Positions 1-8,080 are shown, counted from the first letter of the stretch. The stretch is 64,000 bases of DNA from Acidovorax sp. RAC01 (GCF_001714725.1 NZ_CP016447.1:1937001-2001000), one strand, 5' to 3'. A program made the numbers and translations. The notes: a model not told the origin generated them from the sequence alone.

Positions 1-14
1 TTGAGGAAAAAACC

Positions 15-599
15 ATGAAAAACCTGACCCATACCCTGATCGCCTCTGTGTGCGCCGGCCTGATGGCCACCTCGGCCTTCGCCATGACCGGCGAGGAGCA
101 CAAAACCGCCAAGGACCGAATTTCGGCGGATTACAAGGCCGCCAAGCAAAAGTGCGATGCGCTCAATGGAAACGCCAAGGACGTTTGCATGAAGGAAGCC
201 AAGGGCGCAGAAGACGTGGCCAAGGCGGAGCTTGAATCCCAGTACAAGCCCAGCGAGCGCAACACCCGCAAGCTGGCAGAAGCCCGGGCGGATGCCGAAT
301 ACAACGTTGCCAAGGAAAAGTGTGACGACCAGCAAGGCAATGCCAAGGATGTCTGCGTGAAGGACGCGAAGGCCGCCCATGTGAAGGCCAAGGAAAACGC
401 CAAGGTGGCTGCGGCACAGGCCAAACCGGCCGCGACCGCCGCCGGCCAGGGCGCTGCTGTGGCCGAAGCCCGCAAGGACGCCTCGGCCGAGAAGAACGAG
501 GCCAACTACAAGGCGGCCCGCGAACGTTGCGATGCAATGTCGGGCGACGCCAAGTCCAAGTGCGTGGACGACGCCAAGCGCGTGCACAACCAGAACTGA
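15..599 (+). CDS. Secreted Lys/Ala-rich protein with three Cx10C repeats
   Basis: I do not recognise a named family. The 194-residue product starts with a Sec signal peptide (basic MKN, hydrophobic stretch, likely cleavage after TSAFA near residue 23). The mature part is highly charged and probably helical, with three copies of a unit of about 27 residues. Each unit has two cysteines ten residues apart in a Y-x-x-A-[KR]-x-[KR]-C-D...A-K-x-x-C context. A Pro/Ala linker separates repeats two and three. A GAGGA ribosome site lies 7 bases before the ATG. The even Cys count per repeat suggests one intra-repeat disulfide in the periplasm, which is inference. A strong terminator follows. Confidence 0.8.
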   Translation: MKNLTHTLIASVCAGLMATSAFAMTGEEHKTAKDRISADYKAAKQKCDALNGNAKDVCMKEAKGAEDVAKAELESQYKPSERNTRKLAEARADAEYNVAKEKCDDQQGNAKDVCVKDAKAAHVKAKENAKVAAAQAKPAATAAGQGAAVAEARKDASAEKNEANYKAARERCDAMSGDAKSKCVDDAKRVHNQN

Positions 600-952
600 C
601 CGCGGTCGGTGCCGCCGGGCACGCGCTTGAGCGGCCTGTCGGCCCGCGGTTCCTGTTCCTCCCCATCACAAAGCCCCGCCTTGCGGGGCTTTGTCGTGTG
701 CGGCCTGGCGCCTGGCTCTTTGGGAAGGCAACGCATCTGGCAAACATGGTGCGAACAGGCCCTGGTGCCATCCCGTGCGGCCGAGGCAGCGCGTTTGGCG
801 CATCCGGTCTGGTGCGCAGGCGCCCCCTAACGCTGACCTGGGTCAATGCTCCGCGCGCGCAGGCTGCTTAAGCTTGCGGCGACCCGCATGGCTGCCGTTG
901 CGCCGTGCTGGCTACAGGCTTTCGTTCACATCCCCACCCCAAGGATTTCGCC
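600..952. other. Intergenic region with one terminator
   Basis: This 353-base stretch holds the terminator at 668-694 and otherwise nothing I can support as a gene. The short reading frames in it lack ribosome sites and overlap on both strands. The last part must carry the promoter and ribosome site (AAGGA, about 941) of the hemerythrin gene. Confidence 0.6.
668..694 (+). terminator. Rho-independent terminator
   Basis: A perfect 12-bp stem (ACAAAGCCCCGC pairing with GCGGGGCTTTGT) with a 3-base loop lies 70 bases after the stop codon of the first gene. The descending arm ends in CTTTGT rather than a long T run. It probably ends transcription of the Cys-repeat protein gene. Confidence 0.8.
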
Positions 953-1471
953 ATGGCCCGACTGGAATGGTCTGACGCGCTCAACCTCGATCTGCCCCTG
1001 ATGGATGACATTCACCAGGAGTTCGTCGAGCTGCTCTCTGTGGTCGATGGCGCCGACGATGCGCAGCTGCTGCCTGCGTGGCAGGCCCTCGTGGAGCACA
1101 CCGACCATCACTTTGCGCAGGAAGACGCCTTCATGGCCTCAACCCGTTTTGCATCGGGCAACTGCCACACAACCCAGCACCGGGTGGTGCTCCAGGTCAT
1201 GCGCGAAGCCACGGCACGCGCCCAGCAGGGCGATATTGAGGTGCTGCGTGTCATGGCCGGGGAGCTGGCGCAGTGGTTTCCCCAGCACGCCCAGAGCATG
1301 GATGCCGCCTTGGCACTGCACCTGCGCCGCGCAGGTTTTGACCCGGCGACGGGCATCGTGCACGCACCCGAGGCCCTGCCTGGGGAGCTGATCCACGGCT
1401 GCGGCGGCGCCTCGTGCTCCGATGCCGCCACGGGGCCTGCTGTCCGGGCCCAGGAATCCGTGCCTGCCTGA
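953..1471 (+). CDS. Bacteriohemerythrin
   Basis: The 172-residue protein is a single hemerythrin four-helix domain that would carry a non-haem di-iron O2-binding site. All seven expected ligands are visible: H21, H53 and E57 (HxxxE), H72 and H76 (HxxxH), H112 and D117 (HxxxxD). The start at ATG 953 is chosen because AAGGA precedes it and the family begins near the ARLEW motif; an upstream in-frame ATG at 905 would add 16 unsupported residues. The roughly 50-residue C-terminal tail, with the motif GCGGASC, exceeds the usual domain length and is of unknown role. Function as an O2 carrier or sensor is family knowledge, not shown here. Confidence 0.88.
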   Translation: MARLEWSDALNLDLPLMDDIHQEFVELLSVVDGADDAQLLPAWQALVEHTDHHFAQEDAFMASTRFASGNCHTTQHRVVLQVMREATARAQQGDIEVLRVMAGELAQWFPQHAQSMDAALALHLRRAGFDPATGIVHAPEALPGELIHGCGGASCSDAATGPAVRAQESVPA

Positions 1472-1487
1472 GTCGGAAGACATGGTG

Positions 1488-1552
1488 TTTGCTATAAAAA
1501 TAATAGCTTTTTGAGTCCGATGCGCTTGCCCTGAAGGCTTTTTGGGGCTTCA
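1488..1552. repeat. Comamonadaceae-type ~65-bp dispersed repeat, copy 1
   Basis: A TTTGCTATAAAAATAATAGC palindrome is followed by GCGCTTG and a GGCTTCA end. The same order of blocks, in either orientation, recurs near 8.06/9.26, 13.56, 16.82, 22.50, 30.13, 37.72 and 53.47 kb. This copy lies between the hemerythrin gene and the convergent small gene downstream of creD. Confidence 0.7.
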
Positions 1553-1610
1553 GTCGCGTTGAGAGTGCGTCCACCCATGCCGCCCGCAGGCCCTGCCGTG
1601 TGCCGCGGCG

Positions 1611-1979
1611 CTAACGGCTGCCGACCCGTGGCAGCAAAAGGCCGCTCATGCGCCATGCCAGCTCACGCAGTGCGCGCCGCAGAGCGGGCGACGAGGGAAC
1701 CTGCGACGAGCCGCTGCTGGCCTGGCTGGCAAATGCGGCCCGCACCACATCCTGCTTGGCCGCCATGAGCGCCGCGCGGTCGCGCTCGTGCAAGGCGCGC
1801 AGGAGCCGGTCGCGGTAACGCTGCAGCCGCAGCGCCTCCCGCTCGGACAGCGGCGGTACCGGGCCGGCGTTCCAGGGCGCCTGGCCCTCCAGCAGGCCGG
1901 ATGCCTGCGCCACCAGGTGCCGTGACCAGGCCTGCAGGGGCTCGACGCGATGCCTGTCAACGGGTGATGCGCCGCTCAT
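1611..1979 (-). CDS. Small hypothetical protein downstream of creD
   Basis: The 122-residue, Arg- and Ala-rich, apparently soluble protein has no signal peptide or membrane segment and I recognise no family. Its ATG overlaps the creD stop codon (ATGA overlap), so it is almost certainly translated as the last gene of the creD transcript. The middle (SEREALRLQRYRDRLLRALHERD) looks like a charged helix. The function is unknown; the coupling suggests a role in the same envelope response, which is inference only. Confidence 0.6.
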   Translation of the reverse strand: MSGASPVDRHRVEPLQAWSRHLVAQASGLLEGQAPWNAGPVPPLSEREALRLQRYRDRLLRALHERDRAALMAAKQDVVRAAFASQASSGSSQVPSSPALRRALRELAWRMSGLLLPRVGSR

Positions 1980-3403
1980 TCGGCGCTCCCGGGCACGGCA
2001 CCTGCCGAGGCCTGCGCGGGTCGGGCGCCCACCGAGGTCAGCCCGTACCAGTTGACCTTGCGCGTGAGCACCATGACCGCTGCCAGCACCAGGAACAGCG
2101 CTACCGCCCCCACGGCCAGGGCCGTCTGCTCCAGCTGCAGCAGCGTGTACAGGATGCCATACAGCAGCGCGATGCTGGCAGCCAGCGGCAGCCCCCGGGC
2201 TGCACTGCCCAGCATGTGGCTGGCGTAGTAGCCCAGCAGCAGCACGCAGGCGGCTGCGGCCACCGTGTAGGCCACGCCAAACGGCAGGTGCTCGGACAGG
2301 CTGACCAGCAGCAGGAAGAAGCTGCACAGCGCGCTGCCGACCAGCAGGTATTGCACGGGGTGCACCCGCAGCCGCGCCATCAGCTCGAACAGTCCGACCG
2401 CCACAAAGGTGAGTGCAATGAACAGCACGCCGTACTTGATGGCGCGGTCGCTCAGCGAGTACGGGTTGACCGGGTCGATGAAGGCCACGCTGAAGCTGTC
2501 GGCGCAGTCGCGCGGCGTGGCACTGCCGGGTGTGTATTCGGCGGGGCTTTCGTCGTAGCCGCCGATGCAGATGCGGCTGCCTTGGGCGATGTCCGCCTGC
2601 GCCGTCGTGGCGAGCGACGACAGCCGCCACTGCGCCGAAAAGCCGTCGCTGCGAACCTCGCGCTCTGACGGCAGGAACCGCCCGCCGAAGGATGGGTGCG
2701 GCCAGCTGCTGGTCATCTGCACCTCGGTGTTGCCGCCCAGCGGAACGATGGCCAGCCGCTCGGTGCCCACCAGCTCCAGCTCCAGCGTGGCGGTCAGGCC
2801 ATCAGCCTTGCCCCGCACGGACTCGGGCAGCCCCGCGTGCAGGCCGCGGCTGTAGGTGGGGTGGAAGGTGCCGGGCCTGAGCGCCAGGGCCTGGTCACCG
2901 ATCGTGAGGCGGGCGGTGCGGATACCGCGGGCATCACCCACGGCCATCATCACGATCGGTGCCCCGCAGTGCATGCGCGAATTCTTCTGGGTACTTTGGG
3001 GCTGCAGACTGGCAAGCGAACCCCACTGCGCCGTGACCTGGGCCTTGAGGTTGAAGGTGTTGACCTTGTGCAGCCCGCGCGCGCGCTCCTCCATCGTCGC
3101 ACCTGTCGTCAGCTTGAGCTGCTCGGGCATGGCCGTCAGCCGAAACTCGCGCCGCTGCTCGACCATGCGGCGTTCGTCGCCCTTGCCGGTTTCCACCTCC
3201 CAGCTTTCCACGCAGGCGCTGTGGATGAGGGGGCCCATCAGCGTTTGCGGGCCCGCCAGGCTGTCGGCCACACTTTGCGCCGTGATGCTGCGGTAGCGCA
3301 GGCGGTCCTGCACCACGCTCTCGATCATGGACAGCCCTACAAGCAGCAGCAGGGCAATGGCCGCGAGCGCCATCAGTTTGGTGAACAAGGGATGTTTGAA
3401 CAA
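1976..3403 (-). CDS. creD: Inner membrane protein CreD
   Basis: The protein matches the CreD/Cet family: one N-terminal membrane helix (MALAAIALLLLVGLSMI), a large periplasmic domain of about 270 residues, then about six C-terminal helices. In enterics CreD is the main CreBC-activated gene and affects envelope integrity and colicin tolerance. I chose the TTG start at 3403 (475 residues, close to the usual 450) because GGAG sits 6 bases before it. The ATG at 3466 has no such site and lies 8 bases from a near-consensus cre-tag that should be upstream of the promoter. It is separated from creC by an oppositely oriented gene. Confidence 0.85.
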   Translation of the reverse strand: MFKHPLFTKLMALAAIALLLLVGLSMIESVVQDRLRYRSITAQSVADSLAGPQTLMGPLIHSACVESWEVETGKGDERRMVEQRREFRLTAMPEQLKLTTGATMEERARGLHKVNTFNLKAQVTAQWGSLASLQPQSTQKNSRMHCGAPIVMMAVGDARGIRTARLTIGDQALALRPGTFHPTYSRGLHAGLPESVRGKADGLTATLELELVGTERLAIVPLGGNTEVQMTSSWPHPSFGGRFLPSEREVRSDGFSAQWRLSSLATTAQADIAQGSRICIGGYDESPAEYTPGSATPRDCADSFSVAFIDPVNPYSLSDRAIKYGVLFIALTFVAVGLFELMARLRVHPVQYLLVGSALCSFFLLLVSLSEHLPFGVAYTVAAAACVLLLGYYASHMLGSAARGLPLAASIALLYGILYTLLQLEQTALAVGAVALFLVLAAVMVLTRKVNWYGLTSVGARPAQASAGAVPGSAE

Positions 3404-3473
3404 GGGATTCTCCGCAGTTGGTGAAGGTGTGGGGCGGAGTGTTCGGTGCCGGTGTGAGCCGGTCATGAAGTTT

Positions 3474-3489
3474 GTGAGGCCAGCGTGAA
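3474..3489 (-). promoter_or_regulatory. Putative cre-tag (CreB-binding direct repeat) for creD
   Basis: Read on the minus strand this is TTCAC-GCTGGC-CTCAC, one mismatch from the enteric CreB recognition sequence TTCAC-N6-TTCAC. It lies upstream of creD, as expected for direct activation by the CreB encoded nearby. The binding is inference from the match and the context. Confidence 0.5.
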
Positions 3490-3510
3490 GTTGCCTGCCG
3501 GGGCACGGGG

Positions 3511-3545
3511 GCACCGTCCATGACCTCGGAGGTCATGGACGGTGC
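3511..3545. repeat. Perfect 16-bp inverted repeat
   Basis: GCACCGTCCATGACCT at 3511-3526 is exactly mirrored at 3530-3545 across a 3-base spacer. It lies in the divergent region between creD (minus) and the small membrane-protein gene (plus). It could be an operator or an RNA hairpin in one of the leaders. There is no T run, so a simple terminator is unlikely. Confidence 0.7.
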
Positions 3546-3619
3546 GAGGCCTCGCCACTACAAACGAGGGGTGCGCCTGCGTGCCAGGCGCGGTTTTCCA
3601 TGCAGGAAAGGTGTGTGTG

Positions 3620-4006
3620 ATGCGCTGGATCGTCCCCGGGGTTCTGATGCTGGTAGCCGTGGTCCACGCCCTGCCGTTGGCGGGCGTGCTGGGCGCGGGC
3701 AGGCTGCTGCAGCTCTACGGCGTGCCCGTGCCGGACCCCCATGTCGAACTGCTGCTGCGCCACCGCACAGTGCTCTTCGGCCTGCTTGCCGCACTGCTCG
3801 CCTGCGCCGCGTTCCGTCCGGACCTGCACCGCATGGCACTGTGGGCTGGCCTCTCGAGCGTCGCATCGTTCCTGGCCCTTTGGGTGGCCCTGCCGGGGAC
3901 CAACGCGTCGCTGGCGCTGGTGGCCCGGGTGGACGCAGCCGCCCTGGTGCTGCTGCTCGCAGCCCTGGCCGTCCACCACGTCAAAGGCGGTCGTGCCCTG
4001 GGCTGA
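3620..4006 (+). CDS. Small four-helix membrane protein
   Basis: The 128-residue product is almost entirely hydrophobic, with about four predicted membrane segments and a short polar loop (PDPHVELLLRHR) near residue 40. AGGAAAGG 9 bases upstream supports the ATG at 3620. I do not recognise a named function. It is the only plus-strand gene inside the creBCD set, so it is transcribed against creC and creD and its stop is only 44 bases from the creC stop. An integral membrane protein of unknown role is all that can be said. Confidence 0.65.
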   Translation: MRWIVPGVLMLVAVVHALPLAGVLGAGRLLQLYGVPVPDPHVELLLRHRTVLFGLLAALLACAAFRPDLHRMALWAGLSSVASFLALWVALPGTNASLALVARVDAAALVLLLAALAVHHVKGGRALG

Positions 4007-4050
4007 AGTGGGGTCACCGGGCATCACGGCAGCGCCGCCGCCGCGGCGCA

Positions 4051-5526
4051 TCAACCCGGGTGCTGGCGGGGCGTGAACTCCAGCACCACGCGCAGTCCCG
4101 GCGCCGTGTTGCTCACCACCATGTGCCCGCCGTGCAACGCCATCACGCGCCGGACAATGGCCAGCCCCAGGCCCGACCCGCTGCGTTCCCCGCCCGGCCG
4201 CGCGGTGGTGAAGAACCGCTCGCCCAGCCGCGGCAGTGCGTAGTCGGGCACGCCGGGGCCGTGGTCCTGCACGGCCAGGGTGGCGCCATCGAGCTCCACC
4301 CGCACCGTGCTGCCTGCCGGTGCAAAGTCGATGGCGTTGTCCAGCAGGTTGGTGACTGCCATGGTCACCAGCTCGCCCTCCCATGCTCCGCTGCGTCCGC
4401 TGCCGTGCAGTTCCAGCGTGATGCCTCTCTGCGCCGCGCGGCCCCGCGTCTGGCTGATGGCGACTTCGGCACAGGCCTGCAGCGCCACCGGCGCGCTGCC
4501 TTCGGCATGCTGGCGCTGCTCCAGCTTGGACAGCTCCAGCAGGCGGTCGATGAGGCGCTGCAGGCGCTCGCTCTGCTCCACCACCTGCGTTGCGAACGCG
4601 GCGCGGTCGGCCGGGGGCAAATCGTCCTGCAGCAGCTCGCCCGCGCCCCGGATCGCAGCCACCGGGCTCTTGAGCTCGTGCGTCAAGGCGCGCACATAGC
4701 CTTCGATGTAATCGCGCCCTTGCAGCCGGGCGCGCATGCGGTCCATGGCGCGGGCCAGGTCGCCCAGCTCGCCCGGTACCTGGGGCACGGCCAGCGCGGT
4801 GGGTGCCACCCCGGCCTCGTCGCCAATGGCCGGGCCCTGCACGCTCAGGGCGTAGTCGCGCAGGCGCCGCACGTTCCACACCATCCACAGCGTCACGGCC
4901 ACCCCCACAGCGGCCGACAGCGCCAGCAGCAGCAGCCCGCCCATGAACACCTTGCGCTCGGCCCGGTCGATGAAGCGCTGCACCGTGCGCGTGGGCTTGG
5001 CCACCGTGAGCGCACCGGCAATCTGGCGGCCCTCTAGCGTGGTCACGTAGATGGGCGCCGCCACATGCATCACGCTGCTGGCGTCATCGCTCTCCACCTC
5101 GCGGGTGGAGCGCGCGCCGTATTCGCCGCGCAGCGTGCGCGCCACATCGCGCCACTGCGAATAGTCGGCCCCCACCGCCTGGTTTTCCGAATCGAACAGC
5201 ACACGGCCCTGCGCGTCGGTCACGTAGATGCGGTAGTCCAGCGTCTGCTTGGACATGCCCCAGATGTTGGCATCCACCGGCCGGCTGGCGTAGCGCTGCA
5301 CCTGCTGCGCAAACAGGCTCTGGCCCGCAGCGCCCGCCTTCAGCCGCCCCGCGGCCAGGTCGTCGCTGGCAAGCTCTGCCAGGATGTTGGCGGTGTCCAC
5401 CATCATGTCTTCCATCACCTCGCGCACGCTGGGCTTGATCTCGGCCATGAACACGCGCAGCACAAAGAATGCGGCGATGCCGTTGATGAGGAAAAAGGCG
5501 AAGAGCAGGCGGATGCCAAGGCGCAT
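4051..5526 (-). CDS. creC: Sensor histidine kinase CreC
   Basis: The 491-residue kinase has an N-terminal membrane helix, a periplasmic sensor domain of about 160 residues, a second helix near residues 185-210, a HAMP-like linker and a C-terminal kinase core. The H box LTHELKSPVAAIRGAGELL, N box TNLLDNAIDFAP, G1 DHGPGVP and G2 GSGLGLAIVRRV are all intact, so autophosphorylation should work. It follows creB by 75 bases on the same strand and should phosphorylate CreB. In enterics CreC responds to growth on minimal media and, in Pseudomonas, to beta-lactam inhibition of PBP4. The start at 5526 is chosen by alignment of the first membrane helix. Confidence 0.9.
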   Translation of the reverse strand: MRLGIRLLFAFFLINGIAAFFVLRVFMAEIKPSVREVMEDMMVDTANILAELASDDLAAGRLKAGAAGQSLFAQQVQRYASRPVDANIWGMSKQTLDYRIYVTDAQGRVLFDSENQAVGADYSQWRDVARTLRGEYGARSTREVESDDASSVMHVAAPIYVTTLEGRQIAGALTVAKPTRTVQRFIDRAERKVFMGGLLLLALSAAVGVAVTLWMVWNVRRLRDYALSVQGPAIGDEAGVAPTALAVPQVPGELGDLARAMDRMRARLQGRDYIEGYVRALTHELKSPVAAIRGAGELLQDDLPPADRAAFATQVVEQSERLQRLIDRLLELSKLEQRQHAEGSAPVALQACAEVAISQTRGRAAQRGITLELHGSGRSGAWEGELVTMAVTNLLDNAIDFAPAGSTVRVELDGATLAVQDHGPGVPDYALPRLGERFFTTARPGGERSGSGLGLAIVRRVMALHGGHMVVSNTAPGLRVVLEFTPRQHPG

Positions 5527-5601
5527 GGTCAACCCTTCCTCGTGCCTGGGCGGCACAGGCCTTCCCCCGCGGGGACGGGCGCGCAGCAACGCGGGGGGGC
5601 T

Positions 5602-6297
5602 TCACACATCCAGGCAGTACCCCATGCCGCGGTGCGTGCTGATGTATTCGCGCGCCGGGTCTGCCTCGCGCAGCTTGGCGCGCAGGGTCTTGATGTGGGT
5701 GTCCACCGTGCGGTCGGTGCTTTCGCTGTCGTCGCCCCAGGCGGCGGCCAGCAACGCATCGCGCGAATGGATGCGGCCTGCGCCCCGCAGCAGGTGCGAC
5801 AACAGGCGGTATTCACGCCGCGTGAGCAGCAACGGCTGGCCACGCAGGCTGATGCGCTGCCCGGCCTCGTCGTCGTGCAGCAGCGGCGCTGCGGCGGCAG
5901 CTGCTGTGGCCGTGGTGTGCCCGTGGCCCGCCCTGCGCAGCAGGGCCTTCACGCGCGCAGCCAGTTCGCGCGGGCTGAAGGGCTTGGCCAGGTAGTCATC
6001 AGCGCCCAGCTCCAGGCCCAGCACGCGGTCGATCTCCTCGCCGTGGGCGCTCAAAATCAGCACTGGCAGCGCAGCCGTGGCGGCGGCGTTGCGCAGCTCA
6101 CGCAGCAGGTCGAGCCCGCTGCCATCGGGCAGGCCCACGTCCAGCACCAGCAGGTCAAAGCGCTGCGAGGTCAATTGCTGGCGCGCGTCGTGCACCAGCA
6201 GGCTGTGCGTCACAGCCAGGCCGTCGCGCTGCAGCGCATAGGCCACGGTGCGGGCGATGGCGGGGTCGTCTTCGAGCAGTAGAAGTTTTGCAGACAT
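5602..6297 (-). CDS. creB: Response regulator CreB (OmpR family)
   Basis: The 231-residue regulator has a receiver domain (acidic pair LLEDD near residue 10, phosphoacceptor Asp in DLLVLDVGLPDG near 53, Lys in LAKPF near 105) joined by an Ala/Thr-rich linker to a winged-helix DNA-binding domain ending STHRGMGYCLDV. It is the first gene of creB-creC, with creD further downstream. Its expected target is the TTCAC-N6-TTCAC repeat, a near copy of which precedes creD at 3474-3489. Confidence 0.9.
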   Translation of the reverse strand: MSAKLLLLEDDPAIARTVAYALQRDGLAVTHSLLVHDARQQLTSQRFDLLVLDVGLPDGSGLDLLRELRNAAATAALPVLILSAHGEEIDRVLGLELGADDYLAKPFSPRELAARVKALLRRAGHGHTTATAAAAAAPLLHDDEAGQRISLRGQPLLLTRREYRLLSHLLRGAGRIHSRDALLAAAWGDDSESTDRTVDTHIKTLRAKLREADPAREYISTHRGMGYCLDV

Positions 6298-6369
6298 GTC
6301 TCAATCAACCTGCGGCGCTGCGTACCGTACACAGCCTTCGCAACTGGCGTGGCGCAGGCGCGAGACGCC

Positions 6370-6441
6370 GAGCCAGGGCCGCCCCGCAGCGAGGGCGTCG
6401 TCCCCCTCGGGGGGAAGGCGCCGCAGGCGACTCAGGGGGGT
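6370..6441. repeat. GC-rich dispersed repeat (family 2), degenerate copy
   Basis: On the minus strand this reads CCCCCTGAG ... CGCCTTCCCCCCGAGGGGGACG ... GCGGGGCGGCCCT, the same order of blocks as the copies at 18861-18957 and 32119-32218. It lies between creB and marC and can fold into a long GC-rich hairpin. Confidence 0.55.
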
Positions 6442-6447
6442 GTGCGG

Positions 6448-7083
6448 TCACCTTGCGATGAGGATCGGGAACAGCTTGCCCAGGCCATCGGCCATCACCT
6501 CCACCGCCAGCGCGGCCAGGATCAGCCCCATCAGCCGCGTCATCACGTTGATGCCCGTCTTGCCCAGCACGCGGGCGATCGGGTCGGCCAGCGCAAAGCA
6601 CACGGCGGTGGCCAGCGCAATGACCACGCCATAGCCCACCAGCGCCAGCGTCTGCCACACGCCCTGGGCGCGGTCGGCATAGATCACCACGGTGGACATG
6701 CTGGCAGGGCCCGTGAGCAGCGGGATGGTGAGCGGCACCACGGCAATGGAGCTGCCGGCGGCGGCCTTCTCGGCGCCTTCCTCGTACTCGTTGGTGGTGG
6801 GCTTGGCCTCGGCCGGCTGGGCGTTGAGCATGTTCATCGCGCTGATGAGCAGCAGCATGCCGCCGCCCACCTGGAAGCTCTGCAGCGAGATGTTGAAGAA
6901 ATCCAGAATCTGCAAGCCCAGCAGTGCGCAGGCGGCAATCACGCAAAAGGCGCTGAAGCTGGCCACCTGGATGGTGCGGCGGCGCTGGGCGTACGAAAAG
7001 CCTTGCGTGTAGTGAATGAAGAACGGCACGATGGCCAGTGGGTTCACGATGGCAAGCAGGGTGATCAGCGGTTTGAGGTCCAT
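6448..7083 (-). CDS. MarC family integral membrane protein
   Basis: The 211-residue protein has the MarC/UPF0056 pattern: six membrane helices and the conserved opening LLAIVNPLAIVPFF near residue 10, plus the loop motif VPLTIPLLTGPASMSTVVIY in the middle. Length is typical. A charged cytoplasmic loop (QPAEAKPTTNEYEEGAEKAA) splits the two halves. The family was named after the mar locus but its transport role is unproven. The start at 7083 is the family start. It is divergent from the dienelactone hydrolase gene, sharing a 203-base region. Confidence 0.88.
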   Translation of the reverse strand: MDLKPLITLLAIVNPLAIVPFFIHYTQGFSYAQRRRTIQVASFSAFCVIAACALLGLQILDFFNISLQSFQVGGGMLLLISAMNMLNAQPAEAKPTTNEYEEGAEKAAAGSSIAVVPLTIPLLTGPASMSTVVIYADRAQGVWQTLALVGYGVVIALATAVCFALADPIARVLGKTGINVMTRLMGLILAALAVEVMADGLGKLFPILIAR

Positions 7084-7193
7084 CAGCGGTCTCCGGGTAC
7101 TTCGGGCAAGGGCATTGGGGCACGCTCTGCAGGCTGGCGTGGTCTCCTGCAAGAATGGCGCATTGGAACAGGTTCCTCCGGCAGTTTGCCCGC

Positions 7194-7226
7194 GCGCGGC
7201 GCCTGCGGATTGTGCAGGCGCCGCGC
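7194..7226. repeat. Perfect 13-bp inverted repeat in a divergent promoter region
   Basis: GCGCGGCGCCTGC at 7194-7206 is mirrored exactly at 7214-7226 across a 7-base spacer, between marC (minus) and the dienelactone hydrolase gene (plus, start 7287). It is a candidate operator or a hairpin in the hydrolase leader. Confidence 0.6.
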
Positions 7227-7286
7227 AGGCATCTGCCGCACCGGTCACCGGTTGTTCACCACCATCTTCGTTCAAGGAGCACCAGC

Positions 7287-7976
7287 ATGGGCCAGTTTGT
7301 CGATCTCACTTCCAGCGATGGCGTCAAAGTTCCGGCCTGGGTGGCCACGCCCGACGGCGCCCCCAGGGGCGCCGTGGTGGTGCTGCAGGAAATCTTTGGC
7401 GTCAACTCGCACATCCGCGCCGTGGCCGACCGCTTTGCGGCGCGCGGTTTCCTGGCGGTGGCACCTGCCACTTTCCACCGCGTGCAGCCCGGTGTGGAGC
7501 TGGGCTACACCGGCGACGACATGCAGGCTGGCATGGGCCTCAAGGCCGCTGTGGAGGCGCTGCCCGCACCCGGCGTGATGCCCGACATCCAGGCCGCCAT
7601 CGACTACGCCGCTGCGCAAAGCGGTGGCAAGGTGGGCATCGTCGGCTTCTGCTGGGGCGGCCTGCTGACCTGGCGCGCGGCCTGCGAACTGCAGGGCCTG
7701 TCGGCCGCCGTGCCCTACTACGGCGGCGGCGTGACCACGCCCGACGAAGTGGCCCGCACGCCCAAGGTGCCGGTGCTGGCGCACTTTGGCGAGCGTGACC
7801 ACTGGATTCCGGTGGACAGCGTGCAGGCCTTTGCCCGCGCCCACCCGGGGGTGGAAGTGCACATCTACGCTGCCGACCACGGCTTCAACTGCGACCAGCG
7901 CGGCAGCTACGACGAGGCCGCCGCCATGGTGGCCCGTGACCGCACCCTGGCCTTCTTCGACCGCCACCTCGCGTGA
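7287..7976 (+). CDS. Dienelactone hydrolase family protein
   Basis: The 229-residue alpha/beta hydrolase carries the dienelactone hydrolase triad: nucleophile C122 in GFCWGG, Asp near 171 in FGERDHWIP, and H198 in DHGFNCDQR. The enzyme type opens lactone rings such as carboxymethylenebutenolide in aromatic degradation, but no chlorocatechol genes are near, so the true substrate is open. AAGGAG 7 bases upstream supports the start. It is followed 61 bases on by the interrupted amidohydrolase gene on the same strand and probably formed an operon with it. Confidence 0.88.
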   Translation: MGQFVDLTSSDGVKVPAWVATPDGAPRGAVVVLQEIFGVNSHIRAVADRFAARGFLAVAPATFHRVQPGVELGYTGDDMQAGMGLKAAVEALPAPGVMPDIQAAIDYAAAQSGGKVGIVGFCWGGLLTWRAACELQGLSAAVPYYGGGVTTPDEVARTPKVPVLAHFGERDHWIPVDSVQAFARAHPGVEVHIYAADHGFNCDQRGSYDEAAAMVARDRTLAFFDRHLA

Positions 7977-8080
7977 GCTGAGGGAACAGGCCGCATCGCT
8001 GCGGATGTACAGCGCTGGAACAGTGAAGGACACCGCCATGGCAATCCAAACCCGGTTTTTCAAGCGTTTTAGCCCTCTAG

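Noticed and set aside
905..952. Upstream start of the hemerythrin gene
   Set aside because: The extra 16 residues lack family similarity and the ATG at 953 has the better ribosome site.
1471..1610. Terminator formed by the AT palindrome after the hemerythrin gene
   Set aside because: The palindrome is the repeat family's and recurs in front of genes as well, so it is not specific to gene ends.
3404..3514. Longer creD start at 3466 or 3514
   Set aside because: The added residues are not family-like and would place the start next to the cre-tag; the TTG at 3403 has GGAG at correct spacing.
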